Shown here: piece after piece, positions 11,442 to 23,235 of the stretch
Numbering within the stretch: the stretch's first letter is position 1
Layout of the letters: every line of letters starts with the position of its first letter
Source of the DNA: Eutreptiella sp. 'Long Island Sound 2002'
Lineage: Eukaryota > Euglenozoa > Euglenophyceae > Eutreptiales > Eutreptiaceae
Assembly: GCA_964036045.1 (NCBI GenBank)
Contig: OZ038385.1
Location: 34,946,101-35,010,100 of the forward strand
DNA length: 64,000 bases
Direction: 5' to 3'
Position numbers and translations under genes: made by a program
The notes under the pieces: generated by a model
Seen by the model: the letters and a program-made list of their open reading frames with translations, nothing else
Databases searched by the model: none
What the model was told of the DNA's origin: nothing

Positions 11442-13991
11442 AAACATTGATTGCGTTCCTGGTGAAAATCACGACCGTTAGCGTTGCTGCGACAGCTTTA
11501 AGAAGAACAGTTGGATCGTCGGCTTGCTCCTTGACCACGCTTTTGAACCTCGCTTTGGCTGTGGTTGCATTCACGTGAGCTCCGCAAGTGGGTGCAGCAG
11601 GTGCAAGGACGGCGGAGAATCTGATAGTGGCAATTGTCTGGACAGTGCGTTCAGTAAAACACGAGTGCGTGTCCCAGATACTCGTGCTGTTCAGAAGCTC
11701 GTGCTGCTCTGGATGCTCGTAAGGAGTACTTGCAGCACCAAGCTGTGAAGGAGATCATCTTTCCTCGTGTCCTACAAGCAGGGTTTTCGTCACCGCCCAG
11801 TCCAGTTTGCACCTCTGCTAATCTTGAGTGAGGCCGCCATCGCTGTTCACCAAGGAGTATGGCTCCGCCGCCTGCTGTGGAAGTGAATTCTGAGGTGGCG
11901 GACCCGAAGCTGTCAGTTGCTGGCGCGTTGCCTGCTGCTGCCGCTGCTGATGCTCGCGCGTTGCCTGTTCCTGAATGACAGCGCCGTCGCCGCCCTCATG
12001 CTGATCGTGCCAATGCATGCCTTGGCGCCAAGACAGCAGTTGCAGCGCGCTACTGCTATCACGAAGGAGTTTGCCTTGCTGCGCTGTGGGTCTGCAGTGC
12101 GCTACTGCCTCTTTGCAGCGCGCTACTGCTATCACGAAGGAGTTCGCCCTGCTGCGCTGTGGGGTTGCGCGCAGCGCTTGTGTGCGCTGCTGGGTTGGGT
12201 GGTGCCAATGTGCTCGGCTCCAAGTTGTTTATGTGGCGCTTTGTGTCCTCCCTCTCTCTGCCAATACACGCGCTGCTCGTGAGTGGCATCTAAATGATTT
12301 TGCTGCTCATCTGCAGAATTGACTTGTTTTGGGAGGCCCCAGGTGTCTCCAAGAGCCTTTTGTTCTTATTGCTGCACTTGTACTGATATGCGCCCTTCAG
12401 TTTGGTTTTTAATTTTCAAGTGTTGAGACCCTCCAGTGGATGTTGACCCTTTTTGCTTGGAGTGTCTCGGGCAGGCTCAGTGTGGAATGCCTGTGACTAT
12501 CTTGGGTCCTGAGTTTCTCAGCGCCCTGTCACCCTGATACCTGCTTGTTTGTGCGACGAAAAAACAGGTACTGATTTTTTTTGTGCAAAGTGTGCCAGGG
12601 TTGGACCTTTTGAGGGCCGTCTCTGTAGGCTTTGTTGTTTTTGCCCTATTTTACTTTTCCAAATAATGTTTTGGAGTTTTGAGGTTGCGCACACCTTTTT
12701 GCACCTCACTCACCACGTGTTAGCTCCTGATTGTCTTTGCGATACTCAGCGAGTTCGGCCTTGTGGGTGGGCCTTGCCTACATGATACGTTGGCAGAACG
12801 GTGTGACTAGGCCCACAAGAAGGGTCTTGCCACATGCTCAGGCCCAGATTTGCTTCATCGCTAGGCTACGCCCACAAGAAGGGCTTTGCCAATTGCGACT
12901 CCACGAGGGTGTGTAGGTGTTGCCTCCGTGTGACTAGGCCCACAATTGGGGCTTTGGCAGTTGAGGGTGAATCGTGGCCTAGGCCCATTATGGGGCCTTG
13001 ACCCATAAGTTTGAGGTGGTAACCATCACTCATTTAATTTCCAAAGATTGGTCCAACACCCCTCTCCTCCTCCCAATTTTATTCTTTATCATTTTCAACA
13101 AAAGCCGAGACTAGATATGTTTATTCCAATACACATAACAGAACTAGAATAGGCCGACATTGAGGCCCTCGGTTGCACGGCCTCAGCCCAAAATTTCCAT
13201 TTTGGAACGGCTAAAACTCAGCCCCAGATTAGTATTCCGACGCGCCAACATATTCCAACTTGGGGTTTTATGTATACCCCCGTAGAAAAGACTTTGCCTT
13301 TGGGTTGAACACCTAATAGGAGTGTAAGCCGGCATCAGGCCGCCAAACTACCATGCCCTAGGAAGAATTCCATTTAAACAAAACCAGGCTGGGAGATGCC
13401 CCAAGGAACAGAAGCGCCCATGCATTCCTACTCGCAGCAAAACAACAAGGGGATCCGCCCCTGGTGAACATTTGGAGGGTTGCCTTCGCCCAAGTTTGCC
13501 AAAGGAACTCTGTTTCTTCTTTTCCTGAAGGCAACGACATGGCTAAACTGTTTTCGGGGATAGAGTGGATGCAGTATTGAGGGCCGGAAGATTGTGGAGA
13601 CGTGGTGAGGGAGTATAGGCCCCAAGTAATTGGGTAGATGCCCAGTTGTTGAGTTGTGTGGACAGGTGACCAAGATGTCTGCTCATTGTTTATACCCATG
13701 CCTATGATTTCCAGAATGCTCATTTGTGACTAGCCCCTGTACCCCAAGCATTTGTGTTAACATTCAGGCACAAATGATAGAACCCCCAACCGACAAGTTT
13801 TGGTTGAATTTGATGTATGGAGTCAGATCAAAATAAGGGGAAACCCGGAGGGATGTCATGCCATGAGGGTAGGCCCCCGTACCCGATGCAAATAGCTGTC
13901 GGATCGAAATAAGGGGACACCCGGAGGGATGGCCATTGCCCATGAGGGTAGGCCCCCGTGCATGACATAAAGACACCATCGTGGCAAATGC
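11061..13991 (+). repeat. Internal tandem duplication, unit 1 (2931 bp)
   Basis: The unit runs from LTR position 145 through the remaining LTR and about 2.55 kb of internal DNA. Its copy starts exactly 2931 bp downstream. It contains a degenerate repeat of gtgactaggcccacaagaag-type motifs (12790-12970), a CTG/CCG-rich patch near 11930, and no credible gene. Confidence 0.93.
13831..13970 (+). repeat. About 70-bp subrepeat, two copies
   Basis: gtcagatcaaaataagggg... and gtcggatcgaaataagggg... follow each other, both ending in catgagggtaggcccccgt. The same pair recurs at about 16772-16912 in unit 2. Confidence 0.8.
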
Positions 13992-14372
13992 AAATGCTAA
14001 TTGTTTGCACATGAAGTTCAATCTTTATCGTCACATTGAATAGTCGCTTGCTCTGAAGATTGCGCATTCAAGGTGCCAGATCATGTCGCAGAGGGCATTG
14101 TAGAAGTGAAGTGTTTGTTTCGAAATATAGCGATTTCAATGAAGATTGTTATGTAATTAGATGATCATGACTAACATTTGTGGATTTTACAGTTCATTGC
14201 TAATGTATATTAGCAATCAATGTTTTTGACATGACTGAGCGTACTGAAGGAGATTACGGAGATCATCCATTACAAGTATTGACAAGTATTTGTTTGCTGC
14301 TTGCTATTCGCTTCGTGATGTGCGAGGGGGAAAGGATAGACAAGACAAGAGGTATGACTCAGAAACGTTACA
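13992..14372 (+). repeat. Partial LTR copy at the duplication junction
   Basis: It matches the LTR from its position 145 (aaatgctaattg) to its end. At almost every site where the outer LTRs differ it agrees with the left LTR, so the duplicated block was copied from the left side of the element. Confidence 0.9.
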
Positions 14373-16928
14373 AAACATTGAGTGCGTTCCTGGTGAAAAT
14401 CACGACCGGTAGCGTTGCTGCGACAGCTTTAAGAAGAACAGTTGGATCGTCAGCTTGCTCCTTGACCACGCTTTTGAACCTCGCTTTGGCTGTGGTTGCA
14501 TTCACGTGAGCTCCGCAAGTGGGTGCAGCAGGTGCAAGGACGGCGGAGAATCTGATAGTGGCAATTGTCTGGACAGTGCGTTCAGTAAAACACGAGTGCG
14601 TGTCCCAGATACTCGCGCTGTTCAGAAGCTCGTGCTGCTCTGGATGCTCGTAAGGAGTACTTGCAGCACCAAGCTGTGAAGGAGATCATCTTTCCTCGTG
14701 TCCTACAAGCAGGGTTTTCGTCACCGCCCAGTCCAGTTTGCACCTCTGCTAATCTTGAGTGAGGCGGCCATCGCTGTTCACCAAGGAGTATGGCTCCGCC
14801 GCCTGCTGTGGAAGTGAATTCTGAGGTGGCGGACCCGAAGCTGTCAGTTGCTGGCGCGTTGCCTGCTGCTGCCGCTGCTGATGCTCGCGCGTTGCCTGTT
14901 CCTGAATGACAGCGCCGTCGCCGCCCTCATGCTGATCGTGCCAATGCATGCCTTGGCGCCAAGACAGCAGTTGCAGCGCGCTACTGCTATCACGAAGGAG
15001 TTTGCCTTGCTGCGCTGTGGGTCTGCAGTGCGCTACTGCCTCTTTGCAGCGCGCTACTGCTATCACGAAGGAGTTCGCCCTGCTGCGCTGTGGGGTTGCG
15101 CGCAGCGCTTGTGTGCGCTGCTGGGTTGGGTGGTGCTAATGTGCTCGGCTCCAAGTTGTTTATGTGGCGCTTTGTGTCCTCCCTCTCTCTGCCAATACAC
15201 GCGCTGCTCGTGAGTGGCATCTCAATGATTTTGCTGCTCATCTGCAGAATTGACTTGTTTGGGGAGGCCCCAGGTGCCTCCAAGAGCCTTTTGTTCTTAT
15301 TGCTGCACTTGTACTGATATGCGCCCTTCAGTTTGGTTTTTAATTTTCAAGTGTTGAGACCCTCCAGTGGATGTTGACCCTTTTTGCTTGGAGTGTCTCG
15401 GGCAGGCTCAGTGTGGAATGCCTGTGTCTATCTTGGGTCCTGAGTTTCTCAGCGCCCTGTCACCCTGATACCTGCTTGTTTGTGCGACGAAAAAACAGGT
15501 ACTGATTTTTTTTGTGCAAAGTGTGCCAGGGTTGGACCTTTTGAGGGCCGTCTCTGTAGGCTTTGTTGTTTTTGCCCTATTTTACTTTTCCAAACCATGT
15601 TTTGGAGTTTTGAGGTTGCGCACACCTTTTTGCACCTCACTCACCACGTGTTAGCTCCTGATTGTCTTTGCGATACTCAGCGAGTTCGGCCTTGTGGGTG
15701 GCCCCTTGCCTACATGATACGTTGGCAGAACGGTGTGACTAGGCCCACAAGAAGGGTCTTGCCACATGCTCAGGCCCAGATTTGCTTCATCGCTAGGCTA
15801 CGCCCACAAGAAGGGCTTTGCCAATTGCGACTCCACGAGGGTGTGTAGGTGTTGCCTCCGTGTGACTAGGCCCACAATTGGGGCTTTGGCAGTTGAGGGT
15901 GAATCGTGGCCTAGGCCCATTATGGGGCCTTGACCCATAAGTTTGAGGTGGTAACCATCACTCATTTAATTTCCAAAGATTGGTCCAACACAACCCCCCA
16001 CCCCTCTCCTCCTCCCAATTTTATTCTTTATCATTTTCAACAAAAGCCGAGACTAGATATGTTTATTCCAATACACATAACAGAACTAGAATAGGCCGAC
16101 ATTGAGGCCCTCGGTTGCACGGCCTCAGCCCAAAATTTCCATTTTGGAACGGCTAAAACTCAGCCCCAGATTAGTATTCCGACGCGCCAACATATTCCAA
16201 CTTGGGGTTTTATGTTTACCCCCGTAGAAAAGACTTTGCCTTTGGGTTGAACACCTAATAGGAGTGTAAGCCGGCATCAGGCCGCCAAACTACCATGCCC
16301 TAGGAAGAATTCCATTTAAACAAAACCAGGCTGGGAGATGCCCCAAGGAACAGAAGCGCCCATGCATTCCTACTCGCAGCAAAACAACAAGGGGATCCGC
16401 CCCTGGTGAACATTTGGAGGGTTGCCTTCGCCCAAGTGTGCCAAAGGAACTCTGTTTCTTCTTTTCCTGAAGGCAACGACATGGCTAAACTGTTTTCGGG
16501 GATAGAGTGAATGCAGTATTGAGGGCCGGAAGATTGTGGAGACGTGGTGAGGGAGTATAGGCCCCAAGTAATTGGGTAGATGCCCAGTTGTTGAGTTGTG
16601 TGGACAGGTGACCAAGATGTCTGCTCATTGTTTATACCCATGCCTATGATTTCCAGAATGCTCATTTGTGACTAGCCCCTGTACCCCAAGCATTTGTGTT
16701 AACATTCAGGCACAAATGATAGAACCCCCAACCGACAAGTTTTGGTTGAATTTGATGTATGGAGTCAGATCAAAATAAGGGGAAACCCGGAGGGATGTCA
16801 TGCCATGAGGGTAGGCCCCCGTACCCGATGCAAATAGCTGTCGGATCGAAATAAGGGGACACCCGGAGGGATGGCCATTGCCCATGAGGGTAGGCCCCCG
16901 TGCATGACATAAAGACACCATCGTGGCA
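13992..16928 (+). repeat. Internal tandem duplication, unit 2
   Basis: About 99% identical to unit 1, with scattered substitutions and a net gain of 11 bp near 15990 (caacacaacccccca against caacacc). The unit copies end at the shared gtggca. Unit 2 then continues into the original internal sequence, while unit 1 switches to the LTR, with a few bases of overlap or filler (aatgc). Confidence 0.93.
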
Positions 16929-17700
16929 TGTGAATAGATATCAAAGTTTGGCCCCCACCCCCACAACCATGCATTGGTTTTGGCAGGGGAGTAGTCCAAC
17001 CTAGACTACTCTCCGATTTTGTGTTACTATGCAATCTATGGAGCATATGCCCAAGTACACTTCTACATTTTCACTCCTATTGCTTTTCTTAACATTTATA
17101 TTGAATCTTGTAATCTTGGGGAATGATTTTACAGACTTTTTGTGGTCATGTGGAAACACAGTGAAGACGTACGCTACTATAATTCAACCGGAGATCATGG
17201 ACAGCATTTATGTTTGCATAAACCCCCCCCGACGACTTGTGTCCAGACAGCAACACATTTAGGATTGCCTCTTTTTTGTTCTGCAGCTTGATTTTGCATA
17301 TTTGGATGGCCCAAACCGTGATCCCATAGCTACACTCTTGTAAAGGCGTATTGGACAACATACGGTTGACATCGTTTAAGACCCCCATGATGGGCAAAAT
17401 TTTTCTCAGCCCGAGACCCCCCACCCAAACCAATCTGGTTATGTGTCCTAACTTGATTTCATATTAGAATGAGCAAGTTTGTGATTCTTTGCTCAAGAGT
17501 GGCATTGTTCAATAGAGTCTTCTTTTACCTTTTGCGCCACTTAACATCATAACTTTGAGCTCAAGATTAGTACTAGGGATGGCTCCACACTTTCCGAGTG
17601 TCTATTTGTGTGAGAGTGGCCAAGCAGTTCTATCTATTTCTTAATCAGCATGTGCCGAGGGTCGAAGTGGTTAACCCTAGCACATAGCTTGGCAGGGGAG
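16929..17700. other. Unduplicated 3' internal part of the LTR element
   Basis: Single-copy internal DNA between the tandem units and the right LTR. No coding frame was recognised. It ends with the purine tract ggcaggggag at 17691-17700. Confidence 0.7.
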
Positions 17701-18225
17701 TGTAATAGAAACTACTTGGCCCAACCTTTCTGGTGTAATCACTCCCCCCCGAGTGTTGAGTCTAGCAGGGAAGTGTAATCGGACTGAACAGGATTTTAAA
17801 TTATTTCAATCTGATAGCCCATAGCATCATGATGACATGATGATAAATGCTAATTGTTTGCATATGAAGTTCAATCTTTATCGTCACATTGAATAGTCGC
17901 TTGCTCTGAAGATCGCGCATTCAAGGTGCCAGATCATGTCGCAGAGGGCATTGTAGAAGTGAAGTGTTTGTTTCAAAATATAGCGATTTCAATGAAGATT
18001 GTTATGTAATTAGATGATCATGACTAACATTTGTGGATTTTACATTTCATTGCTAATGTGTATTAGCAATCAATGTTTTTGACATGACTGAGCGTACTGA
18101 AGGAGGTTACGGAGATCATCAATTACAAGTATTCACAAGTATTTGTTTGCTGCTTGCTATTCGCTTCGTGATGTGCGAGGGAGAAAGGATAGACAAGACA
18201 AGAGGTATGACTCAGAAAAGTTACA
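17701..18225 (+). repeat. 3' LTR
   Basis: 525 bp. Begins tgtaatagaaactacttgg and ends agttaca, followed at once by the gaagc target duplication. Confidence 0.92.
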
Positions 18226-18230
18226 GAAGC

Positions 18231-18996
18231 ACGACAGTACCATAACGCAATCTTCATGTGACGATAAAACTTCTTTCTATCATAAACAAAAAAAAATAGT
18301 TTCGTAACTATCTACATAGCAGTCACGAGCACAATATATCTACTTTGCAGTGTTTATGGTATGCAAATTTCTCGCGGTTGATCAGATTTGCCACTTTGTC
18401 ATTTGAACCAAGTTCCGTATCCTAATGCCTAGGTCGCCTTGAGAAGCCCTGAAAAAATTTGATGAATTTGTTTTCGATATTGTTGAACACCACCAACAGC
18501 TCTTGTCCTTTGTCCAAAAAATCGACCTTTTCCGCCTAAATTCTACTGCGTTAGCTACTCTTCCTACCTCCTTGCGCTGACCCGCTGACCCCGTGACCGT
18601 ATGCAAACACCAAGAATATTGATTTCTGCGACCATCAGCTCCCTGTCTCCATTCTCCGTCCTGCACGCTGCTATTTGACCTTAAAGGCGAGCAGGCGAAT
18701 AATCGCCCGCAAAGTGGCGATCAAAAAGCAATAGGTTCACATATCTTAACGACAGCAGGAACATCCATGCACACTAGTATAAGTTTTTGAGTGCAAGTCA
18801 TCTTTTTGTTATTATCTTCTGTTTTGGCAAACGTAGAACTGCCCGGAATAATTCTTTCTCCAAATTTTGAGTTGGAACCCTTATAATTGAGCTTACTATT
18901 TTCAGTGTTCCACAAAGGGGGTGTAGGGCAGTGTAGGAGCTCTTTGAATATTTCATTGTAGATTCTAGTAAGAAAAAATTCATTTCAATGCTTACA
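18231..18996. other. No gene seen
   Basis: AT-rich flank of the LTR element with an A-run near 18288. Small open frames lack coding character. Confidence 0.45.
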
Positions 18997-19725
18997 AAAT
19001 AGCTTTAGTTGTATTCAAGACATCCTGAGGCACACCACATTCTTATCTTAGTATTAGTCTCTACCAAAATGAGGATAGTGAGTTTTGACGTGTAAAACCA
19101 AACACCAATGTTGGGATGTTGAGAGGACCCCTGCCTCCAACTTTGCTGAGACTATCACAGGTAGCTCAAATGGTGCCCTGAGCTTTTTGAAGCGCTGCTC
19201 TGGTTCAAAGCCGATGCATTTTTATCCACTTTTTCATGACTGCCTACTGATCCTAGTGGTAGGCACCCTAGGAGGTAGGGCATAAGACCCTAGCAACCTA
19301 GCAAAATAGGAAGAGCCCCGATGACATGGCAGTGACCTCAGTGCCGCAAGCCATGCCACCTCAGCACCTATGGGACCAAAAAAAAGGAGTTCACATCTCA
19401 CGGTGACCGGGCCAGAAAGACGGTGCCCATAGGGGCCTTTTTCAATCTTTTTCTAGATTGTTTTTAACTATCTTTGGATTGCTGTAGTCAAAACTTGATC
19501 TATTGTTGTGTATATCCAACTTTTGTAAATCACCCATCTCCGTTGTACTGCATCCCTTCAGGCTTCGAGTTATTTGATCTTGATCACCTGCATTGCGTAG
19601 CCTGGTTTCGGATCATCTGGTTTTATTTATCGTGAAACCATTTGGGAAAAACCTGCACAGGAACAAGCACCAGGAGAGCAGGAGGCAACAACGACAGGAA
19701 ACATGTGGTGTACTACAAAAACCAG
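18997..19725 (+). repeat. Dispersed repeat family, copy B
   Basis: Diverged direct copy of 7797-8560 with the same block order. The tRNA-like B-box of copy A is missing here. Confidence 0.72.
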
Positions 19726-20397
19726 TGCACAAACTTTCTATTCTGCTCATGGCTGATTGGCCAAAATGCCGAAAGACCCATTTCGAGTGGTCGCATAGAG
19801 GTAAAGAAACCTATCTACCTTTTGTTTGACTATCCATGCATGTTCATATATGCTTGTGTGCTGAATTGGATTTGAGATAGCTATTTTTGTGAGAAGAGTA
19901 CCTGAAGAGCCTATTGGAAATCACACGCATGCATAGATAGGTGAAAAACTAATATATAGCAACAAGTATGTATGATACATATGTAATCTTTTGCATTTCT
20001 CAGCTCCATGTGATACAATCGACCTACAGTGCAAAGAACGACGCAATGGTTCTATTTTGCAGAAAAAAAAATCAGCAAAGCGATTGGGTACAAAGGGGGA
20101 TAAAAACGCCATTTGTGATGGCTTAAAAAATTGTGTGTTGAGACAAAAAATGTGTGTGTTTGTGCCATGCAACAATGCCGCATGGAAAATCAATACCTTT
20201 CATTAGGTGTGATTCAACCATGAAAGGCATTGTTTCTGTTCTGATGTATCACATTGCCCTAATGTGGCAACGAGCCACTGCAGAGCACATTTGCTTCTGT
20301 CAACCCCGTAGACTGCCACAGACAATGAAGCAAAAGATGGACTTAAAAGTACGACACAACCGCGGCAATCTCGCATGTTCGCGGCAGGGAGGAAGCA
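19726..20397. other. No gene seen
   Basis: AT-rich sequence with short open frames only. Nothing recognised. Confidence 0.45.
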
Positions 20398-20885
20398 AAA
20401 ATGCTACATAGCCTCCACCATCTTAGGTTCCCCAGAACAGGGAGGAATTAGAAAGGCTACGTGACCTATGCCATCTTGGGGTCACCAATTTAAAACAAAC
20501 CTGCATAACCACTACAATCTGAGTGTCCTCTGGACGGTGAAGCAAAAAGGCCACATCACCACTCCCGTCTTAGGGTCCCAGAGCACGAAGAAACAAAAAA
20601 AAATGCTACATTACCCTTGCCTTCTCGGGTCCCCAGAGTGAGTAGGAATCCACAATGGTACATAACCACTGCCATCTTGGGGTTTCAGAGCATGAAGGAC
20701 TCAAAAAGGCGACAAGCAAGGCTACAGAACTACTACCATCTGAGTGTCCCAAAAGCCAAGGGGACTCAAAAGCACTACATCACCCCTGATGTCTGGCTTC
20801 GCTCGGCGGAGATCAAAGATATTATATAACCCCTGCTACCTCAGGATCCCCGGGGTAGGGAGGAATCAAAAAGGCTGCATTGTAT
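20398..20885. repeat. Degenerate tandem repeat of about 60-65 bp
   Basis: About eight decayed units of the type gctacat-accactgccatcttggggtcccc-agag-agg-a-gaa-aaaaa follow each other (for example near 20402, 20455, 20550, 20610, 20655, 20730, 20820 and 20875). Units with the same signature occur at about 31600-31700 and 51880-51950. Confidence 0.7.
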
Positions 20886-22304
20886 TTGCACAAGGCTTAA
20901 AAGCTTTATTCAGCATGTCACACGTGTCATGCATGTTTTCACTTTGCTGCCCCTGCAAAATCACTCCTGATTGAGCAACACTTTGCACCCTGCACCACCT
21001 TCTTTGTGTGGCTACGCAGCCTCTGCCTGGGCGGTGGATCGGACGCTCTGTAGTAGTCAACAGCCCCTCCTCCCCAACTATGGGTCTGGAAAATGACATT
21101 TCTCTTGGTTCATTGTTTTGAATGCTGAGTGCCACATACAGGCCCAAAAAAGATGGTGTGCATGAATCACAGACAATCAAGACTTACAGAACAGGTGAGC
21201 ACTTGCGCCCCAAGCACGTCCATGACAAGCCCCCCCCCCCCCCCCCACCGCCAAAAATACATGCCAAACATATCTTCCCAATATGCTTTCTCTACTCCTA
21301 CCAGGTTCTCTCCAATTGCCTAAGTAGTTGCTCGGCAGGCAATCCGTCGAATGCTCCTCCACTGCCAGATGGCGGTCAGAGGCTTGATACCAGAAGATGT
21401 ACTCCACATAAAAGCACTTACAACAGCCGTCAGACAAAGCAGATAAAAAATACATGTCAAATGAACACTTTATAGAAGTTGACTTTGCCTGTAGCCGGAC
21501 GTCAAACACCGCAAAAGCACAAATACCACTGGAAACCCAACACAAGGCCGCCAAACAATGTAACAGCACATCCCGGGGGGTTCGCGGAAATTGGATGAAA
21601 ACTGCTGAAAATCCCCTCCAGACCAAAAGTTAAAAAGTCGGGGGTTGAGGCGGGGCAGGGGGTTGAGGGGGCTTTCGCTGCACAGGGGATTGTCGGGGGG
21701 GGGGGGGGGGGGCTGACTGGTGGTGTGCACACCAATGTGGGGACAAGGCAACATTAAGCCTTCCCCAGCTCCTAAGGGCATGCACCCAGACTTTTGGAAG
21801 AATGCCCCTGCCCTTTTGGGTCACCTAATCAGGGATCAACAGCTTTTTCCCAACAGACATTATTTTGAAAACATGGGGGGCTTTGTGTCGTAATATCCCC
21901 TCACCCCCCCCCCCCCCCACGGAGCCAGGGTTTCAAATCCCCCCATGATATCCGGTTTCTCAGGAACCCCACTCCCCTGGCACACTCTAAACCAGTCCTC
22001 AACATCATCTCCGCCAACATTAAATGACTGATGGCAACGTTCGAATAATCCACATGCAAACCGCAACTGAAACCGAGACCCAGAACAATTTCACGGGCTT
22101 AGCTAGAAGAAAAACCCGCAATGTGCATCTCCGTTCGCCCCATGCCGCATACCGTGCAGGATATTGAATGGGGGCAAACCGCAAAGCACCTCCGTCATTG
22201 TGCACTTTCACATCAACGAAATCGCCCAACGCCCAACGTGACTTAACACAGCCTAAACAACCAAAAACCGACACTCTGGAGGGGCAGGAACCTGATGTTG
22301 ATTG
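20886..22304. other. No gene seen; long C- and G-runs
   Basis: Contains a 17-base C-run (21230-21246), an 18-base G-run (21695-21712) and another C-run near 21905. A minus-strand open frame of about 149 codons at 21177-21626 has no recognisable domain and overlaps the C-run, so I do not call it. Confidence 0.4.
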
Positions 22305-22550
22305 ATGCCAAAAACGGGGAGTCCGACCTCTCGGTTCGGACACAGAGCCCCCACCAAACTAAATGTTAGCCGAAGGCCCCCTTGGGGAAGGGGGATCTGG
22401 GACGGGCAATGGGGGGAGGGGGGGCTCTGGGAAGCGCCGTTGGGGAGGATTTGGGAGGGGGGGCGGCGAGTTTCATGCCCCAGGGCCATGGTTTGGTTCA
22501 TCACAGGCTCCCCTAACCTCCTCTTGTCCTCCCTCTAACCATGACCTGTG
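22305..22550 (+). repeat. G-rich dispersed element, copy 1
   Basis: Member of a family recognised by a core like aact-actgttggccggaggc followed by cccctt and a G-rich body. Here it reads aaatgttagccgaaggccccc. The copy ends in a tail like ccctccctctaacca, which is shared with copy 3 (28025-28315). Confidence 0.7.
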
Positions 22551-22744
22551 CACCCTAACCCAAAATCCAACGCTAAGCAGGATTGAATATTGGGACCGAG
22601 CTGGTGGGGGAAGGAACATCGTCTGGGAGACTTTAACGACAAATGAGGTACGCACCGGAAAATGGATGGGAGCGGCTCAAAAGGGGCTGAAAATGAGCTG
22701 TATTCATCCGTTTGTGCAACACAACTAGACTAGGATCAGTGTTG

Positions 22745-23235
22745 GAAAACCATGGTTTTGTTCCGTTTTTGAGCCATTTGTGGTCCCAAATTGCCCCATT
22801 TTCAAGGCCCTTTCGGCCTTGAGAGGGGCCAAAATTGCTCAATATGGGCTCAAAATGGGCTCATTCCACTTGTTCGTGCACCCAAATAATCCGAAAGTAT
22901 TTTTTGGGAAACACATTTTTGATCCAATTTTGACCCATTTTTGGTCCCAAGACAGCCCATTTTCAAGGCATTTTGTGACTTTGGAGGGGCCAAAATGGCT
23001 TGCAATGGGCTCAAAAAAGGCTCATTTCACTTGTCTTGGCACCCCAAATGGTCTTGGATCATTTCTGGAAAAACACATTTTTGACCCATTTTTGGTCGCA
23101 AAATAGCCCATTTTCAAGGCATTTTGGGATTTTAGGAGGGCCAAAAACGGGCCACCGCGAGCTCAAAATGCGCCCAAAACACTTGTTTTGGCATTCCATG
23201 TGGTCCAGGATCATTTTTGGAAAAAGTCATCTTTT
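22745..23235 (+). repeat. Tandem repeat of about 155-165 bp, three copies
   Basis: Each unit contains tttttgacccatttttggtc-like sequence, gcccattttcaaggca, a gaggggccaaaa block and cacttgt-ttggca. Anchor positions of the cacttgt motif are about 22868, 23029 and 23180. Confidence 0.85.

Larger units (their letters stand above)
10917..18225 (+). mobile_element. Non-coding LTR retrotransposon (LARD-like) with internal tandem duplication
   Basis: Two directly repeated 525-bp LTRs (10917-11441 and 17701-18225) start TGTAATAGAAACTAC and end GTTACA, giving TG...CA termini with a TGTAA/TTACA inverted pair. The element is flanked by the 5-bp duplication gaagc (10912-10916 and 18226-18230). A purine-rich ggcaggggag lies immediately before the right LTR and would serve as the plus-strand primer. 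No gag, protease, reverse transcriptase or integrase frame is present between the LTRs, so it must have been moved by another element's proteins. The LTRs differ at about 17 of 525 positions. The 2.93-kb internal duplication accounts for nearly half the length; without it the element is about 4.4 kb. No clear primer-binding site was found. A weak candidate, tggtgaaaatcacgacc, starts about 18 bp after the left LTR. Confidence 0.9.

Noticed and set aside
10917-18225. Assembly error as explanation for the duplicated LTR-element interior
   Set aside because: The two units carry scattered substitutions and an 11-bp indel, and the junction has its own filler bases. A simple duplication of the same reads would be identical. 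Read-level proof is still lacking.
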